From Xanthomonas sp. NCPPB 1128 (GTDB lineage Bacteria > Pseudomonadota > Gammaproteobacteria > Xanthomonadales > Xanthomonadaceae), in contig NZ_LFME01000011.1 in the NCBI RefSeq assembly GCF_001043115.1, positions 49,696-113,695 on the forward strand: a DNA stretch of 64,000 bases, read 5' to 3'. The position numbers and the translations under genes were made by a program. Each line of letters begins with the position of its first letter. Within the stretch, counting starts at the first letter, position 1. This document shows positions 1 to 9,350 of the stretch, piece after piece. The notes under the pieces were generated by a model that saw only the letters and a program-made list of their open reading frames with translations, was not told the DNA's origin and searched no databases.

Positions 1-1663
1 GGCGGCCATCCCACAGATAACGCTCCAGGCAGCCGACGCTGGCCAGCCAGACCACGTTGCCGTCGCTGATCGCCAGAGCGCTCAGGGGGCGTTGCGGTGC
101 CCCGGGCACCGGCTCGAACCGCGCGCGCTCCGGACTCCAGGCGAGCAGGCCGTGCTGCCCCAGCAGCCAGGGCTGGCCCTGCGGCCCGAGGCTCGCCTCC
201 TGCACGGTCAGATCCGCGGGCAGGCCGGCGCTTCCCGGGGCCATGTTGCGCAGCACGTGGCCATCCAGGTCGCGCACCTGCACGCCGGTGATGTCGCTGA
301 AGATCCAGATGTGGCGGTCGCTGCTGAAGACGCTCCGGTCCACCTGATCCAGCATCGGCGCGTCGGCGCCGGCGTCCTTTCCCCAGCGCCGGACCTCGCC
401 GCTGGCCGGATCGTAGCGCAGCACCGCTCCCGCGGCCGCCGCCCACAGCCGGCCCTGCGGGTCCTCGGCGATCGCCCGCGTCCAGTCCAGGCCGAACATC
501 GCCCGCATGTGCCGATGCACGGCGCCGGTGGCCGGGTCGAGCTTGTCCAGCACCCCGCGCGTGCCCGCCAGCCACACCCCGCCGTCGCGGGAGGCGGCGG
601 TGGCGAGCACGTAGGGATTGCCCATCGACTCCGGGTCGTCCACCCGGTAGGACAGCACCGAAAACTGCTGCCAATTGGCCGGCAGGTGCCACAGGCCGGC
701 ATTGGTGCTGGCGAACCACAGGCCGCCCTCGCGGTCCTCGAAGGCCAGCGACCAGTTCGGCTTGACCAGCCCATGCGCGGAATTGCTGTACAGCGGCACG
801 TTGCGGATCACCCCGGACTCGCTCTCGCGGCCCAGCCCGTCCATGGTGTCGAACCAGCGCGTGCCGTGGCGGTCGTGGACCAGCATGCCCAGCACGCTGT
901 CGTCGGGCATGTTGCGCCAATACGGCTCCACCACGCTGGCGTCGGCGCGCAGCAGGCGCACCCCGCCCAGGGTGGAGACCCACAGCGTCTCGTCGCGCTC
1001 GGGGGTCAGCCCCTGCACCTCCGGCCGCGGCAGCGCGGCGGCGTCGAGCCGCTGGAAATCGCGGCCGGTCCAGCGCGCCAGGCCGCCGCGCGTCCCCACC
1101 CACAAGGTGCCGTCCGGCGTGGTCGCCAGATGGGTGACGCTGGCCGAAGGCAGGCTGCGCGCGTCGCCGGGGATCGGCATGAAGCGGCGCAGGCGGCCGT
1201 CCGGCTGCAGTTGATGCAGGCCGCCAGCGGAGGTGCCGAACCAGACGCTGCCATCCGGCGTGGAGGCGATGGCCCACACGGTGGTGGAACCGATCTGCGG
1301 ATAGGTGCTGCGATCGTAGTAGCGGAACTGGCGGCGGTCGGCCGAGAGCATGCCCAGGCCGGCGCCATCGGTGCCGAACCAGACCCGGTTCTGCGCATCA
1401 ACGTGCACCGACCAGATCTTGTTGTGGTGCAGGCCGTCCTCGATCCGCCAGATGCGGTAGCCGCGTCCGTCGAAGCGCGCCAGGCCGTCGCTGCTGGCCA
1501 GCCACAGGTAGCCGAGCTTGTCCTCGGCGAAGCCATTGATGCTGTTGGACGGCAAGCCGTCGGCCACGGTCAGTTGCCGCGGCTGCGGCGTCGGCGGCAC
1601 TGCCGCGCCGGCGACCGCGGTCCACGCCAGCAGCAGCCATCCCAAGATCCGTCTCGACCGCAT
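1..1663 (-). CDS. Propeller-type sensor protein, N-terminal part (cut by window edge)
   Basis: The frame runs off the left edge, so 554 codons are visible. It begins MRSRRILGWLLLAW, a signal peptide or signal anchor, so the rest should be periplasmic. The visible part is one long series of two-component regulator propeller (reg_prop) repeats, recognisable from blades such as LWLASSDGLARFDG, VWFGTDGAGLGML, VWFGTSAGGL and LWVGTRGGLARW. In this family the sensor is followed by a Y_Y_Y domain, a membrane segment and then a histidine kinase or GGDEF output. That output part lies outside the window, so the type cannot be stated. It lies 93 bases downstream of a second propeller sensor on the same strand and could be co-transcribed with it. 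The ATG at 1663 was chosen because the signal sequence follows at once. Confidence 0.85.
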   Translation of the reverse strand, partial: MRSRRILGWLLLAWTAVAGAAVPPTPQPRQLTVADGLPSNSINGFAEDKLGYLWLASSDGLARFDGRGYRIWRIEDGLHHNKIWSVHVDAQNRVWFGTDGAGLGMLSADRRQFRYYDRSTYPQIGSTTVWAIASTPDGSVWFGTSAGGLHQLQPDGRLRRFMPIPGDARSLPSASVTHLATTPDGTLWVGTRGGLARWTGRDFQRLDAAALPRPEVQGLTPERDETLWVSTLGGVRLLRADASVVEPYWRNMPDDSVLGMLVHDRHGTRWFDTMDGLGRESESGVIRNVPLYSNSAHGLVKPNWSLAFEDREGGLWFASTNAGLWHLPANWQQFSVLSYRVDDPESMGNPYVLATAASRDGGVWLAGTRGVLDKLDPATGAVHRHMRAMFGLDWTRAIAEDPQGRLWAAAAGAVLRYDPASGEVRRWGKDAGADAPMLDQVDRSVFSSDRHIWIFSDITGVQVRDLDGHVLRNMAPGSAGLPADLTVQEASLGPQGQPWLLGQHGLLAWSPERARFEPVPGAPQRPLSALAISDGNVVWLASVGCLERYLWDGR

Positions 1664-1756
1664 CGCCTCTGTCTCCCCCGACGGGCATCCGTCCCGCACC
1701 ACCGCGCCATCGTCGGCGATAAGCGCCGGCGCTGGCAACCGCGGCCCTGCATCGAC

Positions 1757-4700
1757 TCAGAGCGGCGGCGGCGCGCCGTCCAGCACGGCGTCGATCGCGG
1801 CTTCGAGCATCTGCCCGGTGACCGGCTTGCGCACGAATCCGGCGAAGCCGGCGGCGCGCGCGGCGTCCTCGGCCTCGCCGTCGGAACGCGCGGTCACCGC
1901 CAGCAGCGGGAAGCCGTAGCCCAGCGCACGCAGCTGCCGCGCCAGCGCCAGGCCGTCCAGCGCCGGCAGATCCAGGTCGAGCAGGCCGATGTCGAAGCGG
2001 CCCTGGCTGGCTTCGGTCAGCGCCTCCAGGCCGTGCGCGGCCCAGGCCACCTGGTGGCCGCGGCCGCGCAGCAGTTCGACCATCACCTGGGCCACGGTCG
2101 GTTCGTCCTCGACCAGCAGGATGCGCAGCGCGGTGCGCGCCCGCGGGGCCGCCGCCGGCACCGCCGCGGGTTCCTGCGCCGGGCGCCAGCGCAGCGGCAG
2201 GCCCACGCGGAAGCGCGCGCCGTGCCCGAGCCGGCTCTCGACCTGGATGCGCCCGCCCATCGCCATCGCCAGTTCCTGGCTGATCGCCAGGCCCAGGCCA
2301 CTGCCGCCCTGGCGCACCGCGGTGCGCGGGCCGTCGCCCTGTTCGAAGCGCTGGAACAGCCGCGCCTGCTGCTCGGTGCCGATGCCCGGGCCAGTGTCGG
2401 CCACCTCGATGCATAGCCCGTGGCCGTCCTGGGCCGGCGCCACCCGCAGCGCCACCGAGCCGCTGCTGGTGAACTTGATCGCGTTGCCGAGCAGGTTCAG
2501 CAGGATCTGCCGCACCCGCAGCGCGTCGCCTTCCACCGTGGTCGGGCCGGGCATCGCGTCGTGCAGATCGAAGCGCAACCCGCGCGCCTGCGCCAACGGG
2601 GCCATCAGGTTGACCACCTCCTCGATCAGCGCCTGCAGCGCGAACGGCTGCGATTCCAGGCGCAGGCGCCCGGCCTCGATCCGCGCCAGGTCCAGCGCAT
2701 CGTTGACAAGGTGCAGCAAGTGGGTGCCGGCGCGGCGGATCGACTCGGTATAGCCGCGCTGCTTGGGGTCCAGCGGCGTGGCCAGCAACAGTTCGCTCAT
2801 GCCCAGCACTCCGGTCAGCGGCGTGCGCACCTCGTGGCCGAGCGTGGCCAGGAAGCGGGTCTTGGCCAGCGAGGCCTGCTCGGCCAGTTCCTGCTTGTGC
2901 AGGGCCAGCTCCCAGGCGTGCTGGCGGCCCAGGCGGCGCCGGTAGGCGCGCAGCGACACCAGCAGCAGCAGGCCGGCCGCGGCGAGCAGCCCGACGATGC
3001 CCCAGACGCTGCGCCACCACGGCGGCTGCACCCGGAACGGCAGACGCAGCGTCGGCGACCAGGCGCCGTTGCGGGTGCGCGCCTGGATCTCCAGCACCTG
3101 CGCGCCGTCGGGCAGTTGCGGCAGGGTGCGTTCGCCGCTGGCGCCGGTGCTGACCCAGTCGCGGTCGTACCCCGGCAAGCGGAACCGGTAGACGATGTGT
3201 TCCGGATCGATGTAGGACAGCAACCGCACCGCCACGCGCAGGTCGCGATCGTCCGAGCGCAGCACGAAGTCGCCGCGCGTCGGCAGCGCCAGCAGGCGCG
3301 GGCCGCGCCGCACCTGCACGCTCTCCATGCTCAGCGCCAGCGGCACCGGCACCGGATCCGGCTGCTGCGTGTCCAGCAGCGCCACGCTGCCGTCGGCGGC
3401 GGCGGCCACCAGCACGCCGTCGGCGGTCATCAGCAGGCCGCGCCGCACCAGTTCCTGGCTGCCGAGCCCGTCGCGGGTGCCGAACGCGCGCACCGCCGGG
3501 GTGCGCCGCGGATCGACCCGGAACAGGCCGCGGCGCATGCCCAGCCAGGCGCGCCCCTGCGGATCGGCGACCAGCGCGCTGGACTCGGTGGCCGGCAGCC
3601 CGTCGGCCACTGCGTAGCGCCGGCTGCGCTGCCAGTGCGTGCCGGTGCGCCGCCACAGTTCCAGGCCGGACAGGCGATGCACCCACAGCGTGCGCGCGCC
3701 GGCGAAGGCGAACGACTGCACCTTCTCGCCGGCCAGTTCCGGCGGCGTGCGGAACTGGCCGGCCGCCTCGTCCCAGTGCTGGAACTGTTCGTCCGCCACC
3801 CACGGCAGCCCGTCCGGTGCCATCGCGAACGCGGCGATGTCGGTGCCGGCCAGGCCGTGCTGGCCGCCGGGAATGTTCTGCAGCACGTGACCATCGCCAT
3901 CGCGCACTTGCACGCCATAGCCCGGCGCGGCGATCCACAGCCGCTGGCGCGCATCGAGTTGTAGCCAGGCGAGCGTGCCGTCCGGAATCGCATCGGCCTC
4001 GCCGGCTTCGCGGGTCCAGCGCAGCAGGGGGCCGCCGTCCAGCGGGCCGCGCAGCAGCGTGCCGCTGCCACCGATCCACAACGCGCCGCGCGGGTCGTCC
4101 AGCACCGACAGCATGCGTCCGCTGGGCGCGCCATTGGCCCAGTGCGGCGCGCTCAACGCACCGTTGGTGGTGTCGAGGCGGAACACGCTGGCGCCGGAAC
4201 CGAGCAGCCACACGCCGCCGGCACGGGCCGGCGCCAGGCCGACGTACTGATCGGCGGGCAGGCCCTGTGCGGTGCCCAGCACCGCCAGGCGACGCCAGTC
4301 CGGACGCAGGTAGCCCAGGCCGCGCGTCGGCAGCGGTACCCACAGGCCGCCTTCGCGGTCGCGCAACACCGCTTCCACCACGCTGGCGCCGGACACCGCC
4401 GCACCGCCGGTGTCCACCCGCCGCGCCGGCCCGTCGGCCGGCTTGTGCCACAGGCCCTCGCCGTTGCCGAGCCAGTAACCGCCGGCGCCATCCTCGGCGA
4501 TCGCGCTGACCGCGCGATGCAGGCCGTCGACCCAGTCCGCGCGCAGCCAGCGCCCGGCGCGGTCGCGCCGGAACAGGCCGGTGTTGCCGCTGAACCACAG
4601 ACCGTCGCCGAGCGGGGTGATCGCTGTGATCACCTGCGCCTTGTCCGGCATGCCGTCGTCGATGCGGTAGGCGCTGATGCGCTGGCCGTCGTAGCGCAGC

Positions 4701-5365
4701 AGGCCCTTGAAGGTGCCCACCCACAATACCCCGGCCTCGTCGAAGGCCAGGGTCAGCACCGCGCTGTCGAGCAGCGCGTCCACCGTCGGGTCGCCGGCGC
4801 GGATGCGCTGCACCCGGCCGTCGCCGCCCAGCCGGTACAGGCCGCCGCGGTAGGTGCCGAAGAACACCGCGTCGCCGCGGCTGGCGATGGCGAACACCTC
4901 GTCGCTGCGCATCGCCGGCTGCGTGGCCATGTTGAAGTGGCGGAACCCGCGCCGGTCCGCGCCGAGCATGCTCAGGCCGCCGCCCTCGCAGGCCACCCAG
5001 ATGCGGTCGCGCGCGTCGATGTGCAGGTCCTGCACGTAGTTGCAGCGCAGCGAGGCCGGATCGGCCGGGTCGTGGCGCCAGACCCGGAACTCGCGCCCGT
5101 CGTAGCGGGCCAGGCCGTCGCCGCTGGCGATCCACAGATAGCCGTCGCGGTCCAGTTGCAGCGCGGAGATGTCGCTGGACGGTAGCCCTTGCTCGCTGGA
5201 GAACACCCGGAAGCGCGGCAGTTCCGGCACGCCGGCCCAGGCGTCGGCGCACAGGCCGGCCAGCGCCAACAGGCACAGCAGCCCCCAGCGGCGCCACGGG
5301 CGTGGGGAACGCGGGATGGGGGGCATGGACATCGGCTCCGGCAAAGGACGTCGGCGGATGAACAC
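1757..5365 (-). CDS. Hybrid sensor histidine kinase/response regulator with periplasmic propeller
   Basis: 1202 residues. A signal anchor lies near residues 27-45, then propeller blades (LWIASGDGLARYDG, LWVGTFKGLLRYDG, LWIGGSGTLL) to about residue 690, a Y_Y_Y domain near 700-780, and a membrane helix near 787-807. The cytoplasmic part holds an H-box GHEVRTPLTG with phospho-accepting His844, N-box NLLGNAIKFTS, G1 DTGPGIG and G2 GGSGLGLAIS. A C-terminal receiver domain (ILLVEDEP; LLDLDLPALDG with predicted phospho-Asp1130; conserved Lys in VRKP) ends the protein. No HPt or DNA-binding domain is present, so an external partner is expected. The ligand is unknown; related BT-type and xanthomonad proteins sense extracellular breakdown products, but nothing here names one. 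An alternative start is Met12 or Met14. Confidence 0.93.
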   Translation of the reverse strand: MFIRRRPLPEPMSMPPIPRSPRPWRRWGLLCLLALAGLCADAWAGVPELPRFRVFSSEQGLPSSDISALQLDRDGYLWIASGDGLARYDGREFRVWRHDPADPASLRCNYVQDLHIDARDRIWVACEGGGLSMLGADRRGFRHFNMATQPAMRSDEVFAIASRGDAVFFGTYRGGLYRLGGDGRVQRIRAGDPTVDALLDSAVLTLAFDEAGVLWVGTFKGLLRYDGQRISAYRIDDGMPDKAQVITAITPLGDGLWFSGNTGLFRRDRAGRWLRADWVDGLHRAVSAIAEDGAGGYWLGNGEGLWHKPADGPARRVDTGGAAVSGASVVEAVLRDREGGLWVPLPTRGLGYLRPDWRRLAVLGTAQGLPADQYVGLAPARAGGVWLLGSGASVFRLDTTNGALSAPHWANGAPSGRMLSVLDDPRGALWIGGSGTLLRGPLDGGPLLRWTREAGEADAIPDGTLAWLQLDARQRLWIAAPGYGVQVRDGDGHVLQNIPGGQHGLAGTDIAAFAMAPDGLPWVADEQFQHWDEAAGQFRTPPELAGEKVQSFAFAGARTLWVHRLSGLELWRRTGTHWQRSRRYAVADGLPATESSALVADPQGRAWLGMRRGLFRVDPRRTPAVRAFGTRDGLGSQELVRRGLLMTADGVLVAAAADGSVALLDTQQPDPVPVPLALSMESVQVRRGPRLLALPTRGDFVLRSDDRDLRVAVRLLSYIDPEHIVYRFRLPGYDRDWVSTGASGERTLPQLPDGAQVLEIQARTRNGAWSPTLRLPFRVQPPWWRSVWGIVGLLAAAGLLLLVSLRAYRRRLGRQHAWELALHKQELAEQASLAKTRFLATLGHEVRTPLTGVLGMSELLLATPLDPKQRGYTESIRRAGTHLLHLVNDALDLARIEAGRLRLESQPFALQALIEEVVNLMAPLAQARGLRFDLHDAMPGPTTVEGDALRVRQILLNLLGNAIKFTSSGSVALRVAPAQDGHGLCIEVADTGPGIGTEQQARLFQRFEQGDGPRTAVRQGGSGLGLAISQELAMAMGGRIQVESRLGHGARFRVGLPLRWRPAQEPAAVPAAAPRARTALRILLVEDEPTVAQVMVELLRGRGHQVAWAAHGLEALTEASQGRFDIGLLDLDLPALDGLALARQLRALGYGFPLLAVTARSDGEAEDAARAAGFAGFVRKPVTGQMLEAAIDAVLDGAPPPL

Positions 5366-5522
5366 CGGCGCACTGCCGGGGCCGGACGCGCAGGGCGGCC
5401 GCTCCGTGTGCCGCTCGCCGCGGCAGCGCTCTTATACCCCGCGGCGCCGCAAAAATCACACCTGCCACCGCGTGCAACGAACCGTTACGCGGCGCAGGTA
5501 CGCAGCCGGCCCGGACTGTGAC

Positions 5523-5528
5523 TAGAAT
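5523..5528 (+). promoter_or_regulatory. Probable -10 box (TAGAAT) for the yceI-b561-yceI operon
   Basis: TAGAAT lies 28 bases before the chosen ATG at 5557. The same hexamer recurs in front of sdaA, the beta-lactamase-like gene and bioA in this window. No convincing -35 is visible. Confidence 0.4.
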
Positions 5529-5556
5529 CCGGCGACCTCCCAGCGCGGCCGGCTTC

Positions 5557-6225
5557 ATGCTCAAACCCTCTCTCGTGGCCCTCCTGCTGGGCCTGCCCGG
5601 CGCCGCCTTCGCCGCACCGGCGCAGTACGCGCTGGACCCGGTGCACACGCGGGTGCTGTTCGCGATCGAACACGCCGGGTTCTCCAAGGCGCTGGGCACC
5701 GTGTCCGGCAGCACCGGCACCCTGGTGTTCGACCCGGACGACTGGCGCAGCGCGCGGCTGCAGGCGCGGGTGCCGTTGCAGCGGCTGGACCTCGGTGACG
5801 AAAAATGGAACCGCGCCGCGCTGGCGCACAACCTGCTCGACGGTGAGCACTACCCGGAGGCGCAGTTCGTCTCCACCCGCGTCGAGCCGATCGACGCACA
5901 GCACGCCAAGGTGATCGGGCAACTGACCCTGCACGGCGTCACCCGCGAGGTGACCCTGGACGTGACCCTGAACGCGGTGAAGCGCCATCCCATGCCGCCG
6001 TTCCGCCGCACCGCCGGCTTCTCCGCCACCACCACGCTGCAGCGCGCCGACTTCGGCATCAGCGCCTGGCCGTCGGTGATCGGCGGCACGGTGGAGCTGC
6101 GCATCGAGGCCGAGGCCACCCGCGAAGGCAGCGCCAAGGCCGAGCCGGATCCGGCACCGGGCACTCCGCCTGCCGCGCCCGCCGACACCACCATCGCGCC
6201 GAACGCGCAGGACGGCACGCCATGA
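5557..6225 (+). CDS. YceI family periplasmic protein (first copy)
   Basis: 222 residues from the ATG at 5557, which starts a clean signal peptide (MLKPSLVALLLGLPGAAFA); the frame is open upstream to 5518 but that stretch is not coding-like. The mature protein has the YceI beta-barrel lipocalin-like signature (YALDPVHTRVLF, LQRLDLGDEKWN, HGVTREVTLDVTL, LQRADFGISAWPS). YceI proteins bind polyisoprenoid chains such as quinone tails in the periplasm; the exact ligand here is unknown. The last 30 residues are Pro/Ala-rich and go beyond the usual domain. The stop overlaps the start of the cytochrome b561 gene (ATGA), so the two are translationally coupled. A second YceI copy follows that gene. Confidence 0.92.
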   Translation: MLKPSLVALLLGLPGAAFAAPAQYALDPVHTRVLFAIEHAGFSKALGTVSGSTGTLVFDPDDWRSARLQARVPLQRLDLGDEKWNRAALAHNLLDGEHYPEAQFVSTRVEPIDAQHAKVIGQLTLHGVTREVTLDVTLNAVKRHPMPPFRRTAGFSATTTLQRADFGISAWPSVIGGTVELRIEAEATREGSAKAEPDPAPGTPPAAPADTTIAPNAQDGTP

Positions 6226-6788
6226 GCGCACGCAATACCGCCGACCGCTGGGGCAGCGTCAACCAGACCCTGCACTGGCTGATCGCCGCGCTGATCCTGC
6301 TGCTCGGCGTGGTCGGCCTGACCATGGGCGAGCTGCCGAAGACGCCCAAGTATTTCTGGGTCTACACCGCACACAAGTCGCTGGGCCTGACCGTGCTGGC
6401 ACTGGTGATCGTGCGGCTGGGCTGGCGCCTGTACGCCGGCGCGCCCAAGCCGGTGCCGGGCACGCCCGGCTGGCAGGAGCGCATCGCCGGCGCCACCCAC
6501 GTGCTGCTGTACGTGATGATCTTCGCCATCCCGCTGTCCGGCTGGCTGTACGACTCGGCCAGCGGCCTGCGTCCGTTCCGCTGGTTCGGCCTGGTCGCGG
6601 TGCCCAAGCTCAGCGCCCCGGACGAGCACCTGCGCGACCTGTCGCACGCGGTGCACGAATGGGGCTTCTGGCTACTGATCGCGGTGGTCCTGGCGCATGC
6701 CGGCGCCGCCTTCTACCACCACCTGTTCCAACGCGATGCCACCCTGGCGCGGATGCTGCCGCGCGGCTGGCTCACCCCCAAGTCCTGA
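6222..6788 (+). CDS. Cytochrome b561 family membrane protein
   Basis: 188 residues with four predicted membrane helices (LIAALILLLGVVGLTMG; GLTVLALVIVRLGWRLY; VLLYVMIFAIPLSGWLY; FWLLIAVVLAHAGAAFYHH). Histidines in helices (HWLIAA near the N-terminus, AHKSLGL, THVLLY, LAHAGAAFYHH) fit the haem-b ligands of the CybB/YceJ family, which oxidises quinol in the inner membrane. It overlaps the upstream yceI by 4 bases and a second yceI starts 12 bases downstream, matching the yceJ-yceI arrangement known from E. coli. The context suggests that the YceI proteins hand a quinone-like lipid to or from this cytochrome; that is inference. Confidence 0.92.
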   Translation: MSARNTADRWGSVNQTLHWLIAALILLLGVVGLTMGELPKTPKYFWVYTAHKSLGLTVLALVIVRLGWRLYAGAPKPVPGTPGWQERIAGATHVLLYVMIFAIPLSGWLYDSASGLRPFRWFGLVAVPKLSAPDEHLRDLSHAVHEWGFWLLIAVVLAHAGAAFYHHLFQRDATLARMLPRGWLTPKS

Positions 6789-6800
6789 GGAGCCGTTTCG

Positions 6801-7370
6801 ATGTCCATCCGTTTTGCGTCCCCCGCCGCCGTCGCCGCCAGCCTGGTGGCCCTGCTCGCCGCCGCCCCCGCGGCGCAGGCCGCCGACTATGTGCAGGCCC
6901 CCGGCTCGACCCTCGTGTTCGCCAGCAAGTACGACGGCGAAGTGTTCACCGGCCAGTTCCCCGGCTTCGACACCAAGCTCAGCTTCGACCCAGCCAACCT
7001 GGCCGGCGCCAAGCTCGACGTGACCATCCCGCTGGCCGGCGCCAAGAGCGGCAACACCGACCGCGACTCGACCCTGCAGGGTGCGGACTTCTTCGACGTG
7101 GCCAAGTTCGCCACCGCGCACTACCGCGCCGACAAGTTCCGCGCGCTGGGCAACAATCAGTTCGCCGCCGACGGCACCCTGGAACTGCGCGGCGTGTCCA
7201 AGCCGGTGACCCTGACCTTCACCTGGACCCCGGGCGCGCAGCCGGTGCTGGCCGGCAAGGCCACGGTCAAGCGCCTGGACTTCGGCGTGGGCGGCGGCGA
7301 CTGGGCCGATACCAAGACCATCCCCAACGAAACCGCAATCAGCACCAAGGTGGTGTTCAAGGCGAAGTGA
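6801..7370 (+). CDS. YceI family periplasmic protein (second copy)
   Basis: 189 residues beginning with a signal peptide cleaved near ...AAPAAQAA. The core carries the family motifs (STLVFASKYDGEVFTGQF, LDVTIPL, LQGADFFDVAKFATAHYRA, LRGVSKPVTLTFTW, KRLDFGVGGGDWADT). It is close to the classic E. coli YceI length of 191 residues and so is more standard than the first copy. A ribosome-binding site (GAGG) precedes the ATG by 9 bases. It is the third gene of the yceI-b561-yceI operon and is followed by a strong terminator. The function is presumed to be binding of a long-chain isoprenoid in the periplasm. Confidence 0.93.
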   Translation: MSIRFASPAAVAASLVALLAAAPAAQAADYVQAPGSTLVFASKYDGEVFTGQFPGFDTKLSFDPANLAGAKLDVTIPLAGAKSGNTDRDSTLQGADFFDVAKFATAHYRADKFRALGNNQFAADGTLELRGVSKPVTLTFTWTPGAQPVLAGKATVKRLDFGVGGGDWADTKTIPNETAISTKVVFKAK

Positions 7371-7400
7371 TTCGCCACAGGCCGCGGCGTGCGGCCGCTG

Positions 7401-7437
7401 AGCGGCGGATTTCCTCGTCGGGTCCGCCGCTTTTTTT
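7401..7437 (+). terminator. Rho-independent terminator after the yceI operon
   Basis: A 9-bp stem AGCGGCGGA/TCCGCCGCT with a 13-base loop is followed by seven T residues, 30 bases after the yceI stop. Confidence 0.85.
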
Positions 7438-7700
7438 ATGGCTTTGGGCGCTAGCGCATCGGGCGGGCGGCTGCATGCATCGCGCACGGCCGGCAGTCAG
7501 GCAAGCGATGCCGAGACGTATCGACGACGACAGCACATCGCACCATGCTCTGCCGCAGCTCTCGGCAGCCACCCGCGGCGCAAGCGAGCGGCGCCGACAC
7601 GGGCGCTCCGCAGGAAGCAAGCCCGTGGACGTCGCCCCGGCGGGGTCTCGCGTGGAGCAGCGGCCTGGCAAGACGGGGAGCCGCCCAGTGGCCGAAACGC
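7438..7700. other. Intergenic stretch, nothing recognised
   Basis: The 263 bases between the yceI terminator and the 3' end of the convergent lipoprotein gene show no coding bias, repeat or hairpin I can support. Confidence 0.5.
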
Positions 7701-9194
7701 TCAGTTGGTGCAACTCAACGCGGCTTCCGCAACCGGATAGATCGCCAGCGAACCGATCCTGTCGTCGCGGTACTCGGCCTGGAAGCGGAAGGGCTTGCCC
7801 TCGGGCGAATTCACCAGCATGCCGCGCCTGAAGCAACTGAAGGAGGCGACCGAACCCTTGAGCATGCCGATCACGACCCCCTTGGGCACATGTGCAGGGT
7901 CGCGCAGCGACACCGTCGCAAGAAAGGAGGAGTCGATCGCCAGCGCGAGGTCGTCGTGCAGCGCCTTGGCCAGCGTGGCCTCGGCGGCCGGCGCCCTGTC
8001 GGCGCACTCTGGTCCTGAAGAATCCATCATCCAACAACCGAACGCGAACAGAAGATCGGGCGGCACGACGCTGGCCGGCGCCTGCGCGACCGGCGGCGAC
8101 ACAATCCCGTTGGCTTGGGCGAGAACCGACTGCTCGCCGGCATCGAAACACGCCTCGAACCAATCGACCCGGTTGTCGCTCGACGCGAAGCCCGCTTCTG
8201 CCATCACCGCATAGGTGACATAGGTACTGTCCGCCAGGGTCAGCCCATTCTGCGTCACCAGCTCTTCGCGAGCGGCCCAGCAGAAGCCGCGCACCGTCGT
8301 GTTCGAGGGCGCCCGGATCAGCTCCGAGTAGGAGGGCAACCCGCGCAAGATCGAGGTGAAACTGCGCGTTATTCCAGCCAACTGGCTGGTCAGCCGCGAA
8401 GCCGAATCCGACGGTCCGCGCAGCAATGCCTGCGGCTCGAACTGAAACACGTCCACCGGCGTTCGCAGCAGCGTCGGCGTGGCGCGCAGCGACAACGTCA
8501 AGGTGCCAAAGGGCTCGCCGCCACGCCCGGACAGGGCGATCACGACGGTCTTGGCATCCGCGGCATAAGGCGACAGTTCTTCCCGCAACGCCAGGTCCAT
8601 CGACTGGCTGGCCATGCCATTCCAGGTCGCGCTGGTCAGTTCGGCGACGCGCTGGATCGCGGGCTTGGCGACCTCGCTGACGATCGATGAGCCTGGCAGT
8701 AGGCCGGCGACCGCATCGGCGACCGCACCGGTGTCGTAGTGCGCAGACGTCGTGTCGCGGTACACCGCTTCGACGTGGATCTTCTCGTTTGCCTCAAGAC
8801 GCTTCAACGGGAAGGAATGGCCACCGTCGGTCACGATGGAGGGATTGCCGCCATCCGGGTCGAATCTGAAGGTGAGCAGCGGATACTCGGGAAGTACCAC
8901 CGTACCGATCTTGACCCGAATGCCGACGTTGATCTCGCGCGTGGCCTTGCCGCCGCCCATTGCTTTGAGCAGGGCAGCGAAGAACTTCTTTTTCTGCTTC
9001 GGATCCTGCGGCAACGCCGGCGGCGACATCCCCGCGTACAGCTGCGTGTACGCCTCGCCGGTGACGCTGGTTGGGCCACTCTGGCGCGTGACCGTCGCTG
9101 CGGACGTGGAGGTTGGCGCATCCGCGCCCGCCGCCTGGCAGGCCCCCACTGCCCCCAACAAACCGCCCAAGAAAAGACCCAGTCCCCTGACCAT
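7701..9194 (-). CDS. Putative lipoprotein of unknown function
   Basis: 497 residues from the ATG at 9194, chosen because AGGGGAA sits 5 bases upstream and the protein then starts with a lipoprotein signal (MVRGLGLFLGGLLGAVGAC, lipobox V-G-A-C). The frame stays open upstream to 9320 but without a ribosome-binding site. After a Thr/Ser-rich linker there is a short basic stretch (DPKQKKKFF), and the rest is a mix of beta-like strands with scattered Cys near the C-terminus (CWAAREE, FEACFDAG, FGCWMMD, ADRAP, ASFSCFRRG). I do not recognise a family. It stands alone, convergent with the yceI operon, and is less GC-rich at third positions than its neighbours, which may hint at later arrival. Confidence 0.75.
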   Translation of the reverse strand: MVRGLGLFLGGLLGAVGACQAAGADAPTSTSAATVTRQSGPTSVTGEAYTQLYAGMSPPALPQDPKQKKKFFAALLKAMGGGKATREINVGIRVKIGTVVLPEYPLLTFRFDPDGGNPSIVTDGGHSFPLKRLEANEKIHVEAVYRDTTSAHYDTGAVADAVAGLLPGSSIVSEVAKPAIQRVAELTSATWNGMASQSMDLALREELSPYAADAKTVVIALSGRGGEPFGTLTLSLRATPTLLRTPVDVFQFEPQALLRGPSDSASRLTSQLAGITRSFTSILRGLPSYSELIRAPSNTTVRGFCWAAREELVTQNGLTLADSTYVTYAVMAEAGFASSDNRVDWFEACFDAGEQSVLAQANGIVSPPVAQAPASVVPPDLLFAFGCWMMDSSGPECADRAPAAEATLAKALHDDLALAIDSSFLATVSLRDPAHVPKGVVIGMLKGSVASFSCFRRGMLVNSPEGKPFRFQAEYRDDRIGSLAIYPVAEAALSCTN

Positions 9195-9350
9195 GGCGTT
9201 CCCCTGTGATCGCATCTCCCTTGCGACCACACTGACGCAGCCCGGGCGACAATTCAACAGACAAATCGCCCCACGCGCGGCCGGACCCGCGCCCAGGACA
9301 GATACGCCTCGCGACAGCAACGCAGGCTGCCCGGGAGTCGGTGACAGGCC

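Noticed and set aside
1398..5831. A very long open frame (over 1400 codons) overlapping the hybrid kinase in another minus-strand frame
   Set aside because: It is arginine/alanine-rich shadow sequence produced by GC-rich codon bias; the true frame carries all kinase motifs. The same applies to many long antisense frames, for example opposite fadE and the TonB receptor.
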